In this document: positions 58,964-64,000 of the stretch, in pieces
How the letters are laid out: each line of letters opens with the position of its first letter
How positions within the stretch are numbered: position 1 is the first letter of the stretch
Assembly (NCBI RefSeq): GCF_000526315.1
Contig: NZ_JAFV01000001.1
Location: 3,846,501-3,910,500, forward strand
Origin: Methylopila sp. 73B
Lineage (GTDB): Bacteria > Pseudomonadota > Alphaproteobacteria > Rhizobiales > Methylopilaceae
Direction: 5' to 3'
Length of the DNA: 64,000 nucleotides
Translations under genes and position numbers: made by a program
The notes under the pieces: generated by a model
The model's input: only the letters and a program-made list of their open reading frames with translations
What the model was told of the DNA's origin: nothing
Database searches by the model: none

Positions 58964-61048
58964 ATGTCCGCATCTTATCGCCTTGGCGTCGACATCGGCG
59001 GCACGTTCACCGACGTCGTATTGATGAGCGCCGACGGCGTGATTTTCAGCAAGAAGGTGTTGTCGACCCCGCAAGATTACAGTCGGGGCATCGAGGCCGG
59101 CGTCTCCGCGTTGCTGGAGGAGCTCGGGATAGAAGCCTCGGATATCGGAGAGTTCGTTCATGCGACGACTGTCGCGACAAACACGATCATCGAACGCAAG
59201 GGCGCCAAGTCCGGCCTGCTGACGACCAAGGGCTTTCGCGACGTTCTGGAGATCGCCCGGTTCCGCACGCCGCGGCTCTATGACATCCATTACAAGAAGC
59301 AGGACGCGCTGGTGGAGCGCCGCCTCCGTCTCGAGGCGGACGAGCGGATCGCCGCGGACGGTTCGGTAACGCGCGCGCTCGACGACGCCGATCTTGAGGC
59401 GGCGGCCGCCGTGTTCGAGGCCGAAGGCGTGGAAGCGGTCTCGATCGCCTTCATCAACTCCTACGTCAACGGCGAGCACGAACGTCGCGCGGCGGCCTAC
59501 CTCTCGCGCCGCCTGCCGGGCGTTCCCGTGACGGCCTCCGTCGATCTTCTGCCGCAGCTTGGCGAGTACGAGAGGACCAGCACGACGGTGGTGAACTCCT
59601 ACATCCGCCCTGTCGTCGAGCGCTACGTCTCGTCCCTGAAGGCCCGGCTCGACCGCCTCGGCGTCAAGGCGCCGCTGATGATCATGCAGTCCAGCGGGGG
59701 GGTCGCGCCGGGCGACGCGGTCGCGCGTCAGCCGATCGACATCATCGAAAGCGGCCCCGCCGCAGGCGTGTTGGGCGGTCAGCGGCTCGGCGAGAAGATC
59801 GGCGTCGGCGACATGCTGGTGTTCGACATGGGGGGCACCACCGCCAAGGCCACCGTCATCGAGAACCACGCCTACGCGATCTGCCCGGAGACCGAGGTCG
59901 GCGGCGGCGCGGCGCTTGGCGCCCGAATGATCAAGGGCGCGGGCTACCCCGTGCAGTCGCCGACGATCGACATCGCCGAAGTCGGGGCCGGCGGCGGCAG
60001 CATCGCCGCGACCGACGCCGCCGGCGGGCTGATCGTCGGCCCGCGGAGCGCCGGCGCCGAACCCGGCCCGGTCGCCTACGGGCGCGGCGGGACCCATCCA
60101 ACCGTGACCGACGCCAACATCGTGCTTGGCTATCTCAACCCGGGCGCGCTGGTCAGCGGCGAACTCACGCTCGACGTGAAAGCGGCGATGACGGCGATCT
60201 CCTCCCTTGGCGAGAAAGTGGGGTTGTCCTCCACCGACACCGCCTACGGCATCCATGCGATCGCCGACGCCACCATGCTGCGCGCGCTGCGGGGCGTCTC
60301 GTCCGAGAAGGGCCGCGATCCCTCGCAGTACACGATGCTGGCGATCGGCGGGAACGGCTCGGTGCACGCCTGCTCGCTGGCCGAAGCCGCCGGCATGGCG
60401 CGCATCGTGGCGCCGCCGGTCGCTGGTCTCTTTTCCGCGCTCGGCATGCTGTTCGCCGACGTCGAGCATCAATTGGTCGCGGCGTTCTACCGGCGCCTTG
60501 ACGAGGTGGACGCGGCGGCCCTTCGCGAAGCCGTGGCGCCGTTGATCGATCGCGGTCTCGGCATGCTGCGCGGAGAAGGCTTCGTCGCGCCGGAAAGCCA
60601 GGCCGTCACCGTGTTCGCTGACCTGCGGTACGTCGGCCAGACGTCGCCCCTTACCCTCCCGATCCCCGCGGGAGATGACGGGCTCGCGGCGCTGCTTGCG
60701 GCCTTCCATGCCGAGCATCAGGCCGTCTTCGGCTACGCCTCGCCCGGGGAGGCCGTCCAGTTCGTGGCGCTGAAGCTTGTATGCCGCGGCGTGTCGCCGA
60801 CGCCGCGCATGCCCGCCAGCGCCCGCCGCGGCGCGGAAAAGACCGTCGCCCGCCATGTCCGGCGCGCCTTCTTCGGCGAGGCCGGATGGATCGACACGCC
60901 CGTGGCGCCCCGGTCCGACCTCACGGAGACCCCGGTCTTAGGTCCGATGATCATCGAGGAATACGACACCACCATCGTGGTTCGCCCGGGATGGTTCGCG
61001 GCGCGCGACACCTGGAACAACGTCGTCCTCACGCGCGGCGCGGCCTGA
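58964..61048 (+). CDS. Hydantoinase/oxoprolinase subunit A (HyuA-like)
   Basis: 694 residues. Starts with YRLGVDIGGTFTDVVLM, has FVHATTVATNTIIERKGAKSG, MQSSGGV and FDMGGTTAKATVIE, the ATP-binding signature of the HyuA family. Together with the B subunit it makes an ATP-dependent amidohydrolase acting on hydantoins, 5-oxoproline or related cyclic amides, or a carboxylase of acetophenone/acetone type. The operon context favours a cyclic amide or imide. Confidence 0.93.
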   Translation: MSASYRLGVDIGGTFTDVVLMSADGVIFSKKVLSTPQDYSRGIEAGVSALLEELGIEASDIGEFVHATTVATNTIIERKGAKSGLLTTKGFRDVLEIARFRTPRLYDIHYKKQDALVERRLRLEADERIAADGSVTRALDDADLEAAAAVFEAEGVEAVSIAFINSYVNGEHERRAAAYLSRRLPGVPVTASVDLLPQLGEYERTSTTVVNSYIRPVVERYVSSLKARLDRLGVKAPLMIMQSSGGVAPGDAVARQPIDIIESGPAAGVLGGQRLGEKIGVGDMLVFDMGGTTAKATVIENHAYAICPETEVGGGAALGARMIKGAGYPVQSPTIDIAEVGAGGGSIAATDAAGGLIVGPRSAGAEPGPVAYGRGGTHPTVTDANIVLGYLNPGALVSGELTLDVKAAMTAISSLGEKVGLSSTDTAYGIHAIADATMLRALRGVSSEKGRDPSQYTMLAIGGNGSVHACSLAEAAGMARIVAPPVAGLFSALGMLFADVEHQLVAAFYRRLDEVDAAALREAVAPLIDRGLGMLRGEGFVAPESQAVTVFADLRYVGQTSPLTLPIPAGDDGLAALLAAFHAEHQAVFGYASPGEAVQFVALKLVCRGVSPTPRMPASARRGAEKTVARHVRRAFFGEAGWIDTPVAPRSDLTETPVLGPMIIEEYDTTIVVRPGWFAARDTWNNVVLTRGAA

Positions 61049-61062
61049 AGGAGCTTATCGAG

Positions 61063-62751
61063 ATGATCACGATCGATCCCGTTCGGCGCGAGCTTCTGAA
61101 GAACGCGCTGGTCACCACCGCCGACAACGCGCTGGTCATGGTGATGCGCACGGCCCGCACCTCCAACGTCAAGAACAGCATGGACTTCTCCGCCGCCGTC
61201 TGCGACGGCGGCGGCCGGCTGGTGGCGCAGGGCGTAGCGGTGCCGGTGCATCTCGGCGTGGTGATGCCGGCGCTGGAGGCCTGCCTCGCGCATTTCGGCG
61301 ACGACGTTTGCGAAGGCGACGTGCTGGCGAGCAACGACCCCTATTCCGGCTGCAGCCATCTGAACGACATTTTCACGTTCAAGCCGGTGTTCGTCGACGG
61401 CCAGCGGGTGGCCTTCGTCAGCCTGATCCTGCACCACAGCGACCTGGGAGGCCGGGTGCCCGGCGGCAACGCCGCCGACAGCATGGAGATCTTCGAAGAG
61501 GGGCTCCGGATCCCGCCGCTGAAGATCGTCGAAAGCGGAACGACCAACCAGACGCTGATGCGCATCATCGAATTCAACACCCGCGTGCCGGACCGGGTGA
61601 TGGGCGACGTACGCGCTCAGCTCGCCGCGCTCGACCAGGCGGCGGCCGAGGTCGAGAAGCTCGCGCGCGCGTGGAAGCCGGACGTCCTCGCCGCCTATCT
61701 CGACGACCTCATCGACTATGCCGAGAAGCTGACCCGGTCGGAACTGGCGAAGCTGCCCGACGGCGTTGTCGAGTTCGAGGAGTGGAACGACGACGACGGC
61801 GTCGGCAACGGCCCGATCCGCATCCACCTCAAGCTCACCAAGTCCGGCGACGAGATCGAGGCCGACTTCACCGGCACGGACGACGACCTCGGCGGCGCCG
61901 TGCACTGCAACCGCGCCTTCACCGTCTCCTGCGCCTACGCCGCGATCCGCACGGTGCTCAGCGCCGGCATCCCCAACAACGCCGGGCTCTACCGCGCGAT
62001 CACCGTGAAGACGAAGCCCGGGACCTTCGTCGACGTGTCGTTCCCGGCGGCCGTCGGCTCGCGGGGACAAGTCGGCTTCAGGCTCCGGTCGATCGTGCTC
62101 GGCGCGCTCGCGACGCTGCTTCCGGACACGCTTCCCGCTTGCGCCGGCGGCTCGGAGTTCGCGATCGCGGCGTCGGGCCGGGACGTCGACGGCCGCCGCT
62201 TCCTCCACCTCGAATTCCACAATAACACCGGGCTTGGCGGCAACCCGGACTCCGACGGCCAGGACGCCGGCCCGTACTGCATCGGCAATCTCGCCAATGT
62301 GCCGGTGGAGTTGATCGAGGCCGAGAACCCTATCGTGATTGAAGAATACGGGTTCTTGCCCGACACCGGCGGCGCCGGCCGCTACCGGGGCGCCCTTGGC
62401 CTCGTGCGGCAGTATCGGTTCCTCACCGACGACATCCAGGTTCAGGTGCGCGCCGACCGCTTTAAGTCGAGGCCGTGGGGGCTCTTCGGCGGCGGTCCGG
62501 GCTCGAGCGCTTCCAACACCCTTAATCCCGGGACTGAACGCCAGTCAGCACTGCCTTCGAAGTTTACGCGTCGTTTCAAAGCCGGTGACGTGCTGCGCGT
62601 GGAGATGGCCGGGGCAGGAGGATACGGAGCGCCAAGCGAGCGCGATCCGGAGGCCGTGCGGCTTGACCTTATACAAGGCAAGGTCAGTACTGCTCATGCG
62701 CGCGACGTCTACGGACACGAAGAACGCGCAGGTGGCCAGCCCCGTTGCTAG
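61063..62751 (+). CDS. Hydantoinase/oxoprolinase subunit B (HyuB-like)
   Basis: 562 residues from MITIDPVRRELLKNALVTTAD, with AAGGAG just before it. Motifs NSMDFSAAVCDGGGRLVAQG, SNDPYSGCSHLNDIFTFKPVF, GNAADSMEIFEEGLRIPPLKI and GGAGRYRGALGLVRQYRFL are typical. The terminal GGYGAPSERDPEAVRLDL is intact. It pairs with the A subunit and ends the operon, followed by a hairpin near 62835. Confidence 0.93.
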   Translation: MITIDPVRRELLKNALVTTADNALVMVMRTARTSNVKNSMDFSAAVCDGGGRLVAQGVAVPVHLGVVMPALEACLAHFGDDVCEGDVLASNDPYSGCSHLNDIFTFKPVFVDGQRVAFVSLILHHSDLGGRVPGGNAADSMEIFEEGLRIPPLKIVESGTTNQTLMRIIEFNTRVPDRVMGDVRAQLAALDQAAAEVEKLARAWKPDVLAAYLDDLIDYAEKLTRSELAKLPDGVVEFEEWNDDDGVGNGPIRIHLKLTKSGDEIEADFTGTDDDLGGAVHCNRAFTVSCAYAAIRTVLSAGIPNNAGLYRAITVKTKPGTFVDVSFPAAVGSRGQVGFRLRSIVLGALATLLPDTLPACAGGSEFAIAASGRDVDGRRFLHLEFHNNTGLGGNPDSDGQDAGPYCIGNLANVPVELIEAENPIVIEEYGFLPDTGGAGRYRGALGLVRQYRFLTDDIQVQVRADRFKSRPWGLFGGGPGSSASNTLNPGTERQSALPSKFTRRFKAGDVLRVEMAGAGGYGAPSERDPEAVRLDLIQGKVSTAHARDVYGHEERAGGQPRC

Positions 62752-62834
62752 TTTTCAAGGCAGGCCTAGGCTCTCCTCCGACGCTCTAATGATATTTCGG
62801 CTCACTTCCATCTCCCCTTGTGTTTTAAAGGAAT

Positions 62835-62865
62835 GCGGGACCTTGGCGCTATCGCCAGGTCCCGC
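62835..62865 (+). terminator. Strong hairpin after the hydantoinase operon
   Basis: GCGGGACC (62835-62842) with GGTCCCGC (62858-62865) and an inner TGGCG/CGCCA, loop CTAT. Only TTATC follows in the plus direction, so the T-tract is poor. It lies between the operon end and a remnant on the opposite strand and could end either. Confidence 0.5.
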
Positions 62866-62880
62866 TTATCCCTTCGCCAT

Positions 62881-63121
62881 TCAGTGAAGCGCGAGATCCG
62901 CCGCATGCTTAGCCGCCTGGGCGGCATCGGCACGAGCGTCACGCTCGGCGGCGATCCGTAGCCGCGCAGCCGTCCAGCCTTCGACGGCCGCGGCCCCGCG
63001 GCGCTGCACGATGAGCGCATGGATCGCAGTCTTCGTCGCAAGGCCCGACGTCGCCGTCGATCGCGCCGGCGTAAAGGCGCTCAGCCGCAAGCGCTCGCTG
63101 GATTGAGCGGTCGCCGATCAT
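62881..63121 (-). pseudogene. Frameshifted peptidoglycan-binding-domain gene, phage remnant
   Basis: On the minus strand MIGDRSIQRALAAERLYAGA then IDGDVG is the start of a PG_binding domain. One frame over, GLATKTAIHALIVQRRGAAAV and EGWTAARLRIAAERDARADAA continue it. The break is near 63036-63040 at GGG where GG would keep the frame, so a single-base insertion inactivated it. The minus-strand terminator in front of it mimics the one ahead of the prophage endolysin. Confidence 0.65.
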
Positions 63122-63138
63122 ATTTGGTCTCCGGAAAC

Positions 63139-63166
63139 AAAAAGGCCCCGCTCGATGACGGGGGGC
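63139..63166 (-). terminator. Intrinsic terminator upstream of the PG-binding remnant
   Basis: Minus strand CCCCG (63163-63159) pairs with CGGGG (63150-63146), followed by CC and TTTTT (63143-63139). Short stem, clear T-run. Confidence 0.5.
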
Positions 63167-63523
63167 GACGATCCGCGGAACTACGGATGACGGGATGCCG
63201 CGGAGGCTATGAATACTGCTCGCTTTAAGTGGCGATCACGACGAAGGGCGCCATGGCTTCGACCGTTCAGTGCAGGCGCGGCGCCCCCTTGGGGCATAGG
63301 TTTTTGTTCTGGAATCAGGCGGAGCGCCGTCTTGGAAAATGGCCAAGGATCGATGAAAGCGGTCGGTGTCACGCGTCCTAAGCCGACAGTATGCGGGGCG
63401 CAAAGCCATCCTTTGCTTGCATCGGGGTACACCTAAAAGCAGAAATTTCTGCGGCATGCGTTGACCGAATTTTCCTCTGTCTGTACGACAAAAAGCGTCA
63501 TCCTCCTCGCAGGAGCAAAAATC
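63167..63523. other. Intergenic region, no supported gene
   Basis: Frames on both strands here are short and unlike known proteins. A+T content rises toward 63430-63520, upstream of the glycosyltransferase. AGGAG at 63511-63515 serves the next gene. Confidence 0.4.
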
Positions 63524-64000
63524 TTGGATCTAGATAGAATGCTCCAGGAGATCGAAAAATTAGACGGCACGACGCCTCGCGCGGATGCATTGAAATTATT
63601 AGAAGAGTGCCTAAAAGTTGGCGCTGATAATTTGGTGCAGTTGGCTGCGTCAAAACTTGCGAATATCCCGGTGTCTGGTTCTATCCGAACCTCCGCAATG
63701 CTTCCGTATAAAGAGCATGGCCGAAAGCTTAAGGACGCTCGTGCGTCTGAAGATACTTTCGAAGCTCTAGGCCTTGCTTCGACGATGACGCCACATCGAG
63801 ACGATCTCCGCTTAGCCCCCATCACCCGAGAGATGATGGTTGAAGCTGGGCGGCATGCACAAATGCCGATCCCGCGCATCATTCATCAAATATGGATTGG
63901 ACCGAAGCCTGCCCCACTCGGCCCCCCGGAACGTTGGAAGAAGTGGTGTGACAAGTATGGATATGAGTACCGCCTCTGGAGAGAGAATGATGTCAAGAAT
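63524..64000 (+). CDS. Glycosyltransferase (GT32-like), partial at right edge
   Basis: First 159 codons from a TTG at 63524 (AGGAG 8 nt upstream); the ATG at 63539 is an alternative start. A helical N-terminal region (LDRMLQEIEKLDGTTPRADAL) precedes PIPRIIHQIWIGPKP, then RWKKWCDKYGYEYRLWREND, the opening of the capsular/initiation alpha-1,6-mannosyl or GT32-type sugar transferases. The DXD site lies beyond the window. The A+T-rich codon use contrasts with its neighbours, which suggests acquisition. It probably decorates a surface glycan. Confidence 0.78.
   Translation, partial: MDLDRMLQEIEKLDGTTPRADALKLLEECLKVGADNLVQLAASKLANIPVSGSIRTSAMLPYKEHGRKLKDARASEDTFEALGLASTMTPHRDDLRLAPITREMMVEAGRHAQMPIPRIIHQIWIGPKPAPLGPPERWKKWCDKYGYEYRLWRENDVKN

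Noticed and set aside
63181-63432. 83-codon minus-strand frame in the right intergenic region
   Set aside because: Low-complexity composition, no family resemblance and no ribosome-binding site; probably a chance frame in G+C-rich DNA.

Overview
The window is high-G+C DNA from an alphaproteobacterium, most likely of the order Hyphomicrobiales. The host genes (dapE/dapD, acetoacetyl-CoA synthetase, an AsmA-like protein, a UPF0114 membrane protein) fit that group. The initiator-type tRNA carried by the phage also has an alphaproteobacterial-style body. A complete-looking 44.5 kb siphovirus prophage occupies about 6913-51381. It is inserted in the 3' end of tRNA-Ser(GGA), and a 14-bp duplication of the tRNA 3' end marks its far border.

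Layout: 1-6926 is host chromosome ending in tRNA-Ser. 6927-11700 holds the integrase, small accessory genes and a leftward lysis cassette (GH19 endolysin, lipoprotein, holin-like protein). 11802-37133 is the leftward late region: terS, terL, portal, ClpP-type protease, HK97 capsid, connectors, tail terminator, tail tube, tail chaperones with a canonical -1 slippery site, tape measure, tail tip and fibre. Unexpected genes sit inside it: a YbjQ-family gene in antisense, an FAD-dependent oxidoreductase and a GSCFA-family protein. 37361-39092 has an HNH nuclease and a DUF4160/DUF2442-HTH gene pair. 39173-39467 is an RNA locus. 39569-45721 runs leftward from the Cro-like gene through a RecD-like helicase, a primase-helicase, a TTTGGTCAG repeat array and a NusG-like protein. 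45842-51279 runs rightward from a CI/S24 repressor through a tightly overlapping series of small genes to an AlpA-like regulator beside attR.

The most unusual element is the RNA locus. On the minus strand a TTGACA-N17-TAGTAT promoter precedes a tRNA T-arm, 3' acceptor strand and ACCA. Four nucleotides later come the matching 5' acceptor strand and a D-arm-like segment, then an intrinsic terminator. The halves are in the permuted order of the alphaproteobacterial two-piece tmRNA, but no tag reading frame is evident. The rebuilt acceptor stem has G3-U70 and A73, the alanine identity elements. Next to it is a tRNA whose body is of initiator (fMet) type but whose acceptor stem is altered. The NusG-like gene just upstream, and intrinsic terminators ahead of the late and lysis genes, suggest late control by antitermination.

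Right of the prophage, after two decayed gene fragments, a GntR regulator diverges from a co-directional cluster: two ABC permeases, a substrate-binding protein, an ATPase, an MmgE/PrpD protein, a D-threonine-aldolase-like PLP enzyme and hydantoinase/oxoprolinase A and B subunits. This looks like an uptake and catabolism operon for an amide- or hydantoin-like compound that I cannot name. The right end holds a frameshifted peptidoglycan-binding gene (probable phage remnant) and the start of an A+T-richer glycosyltransferase.
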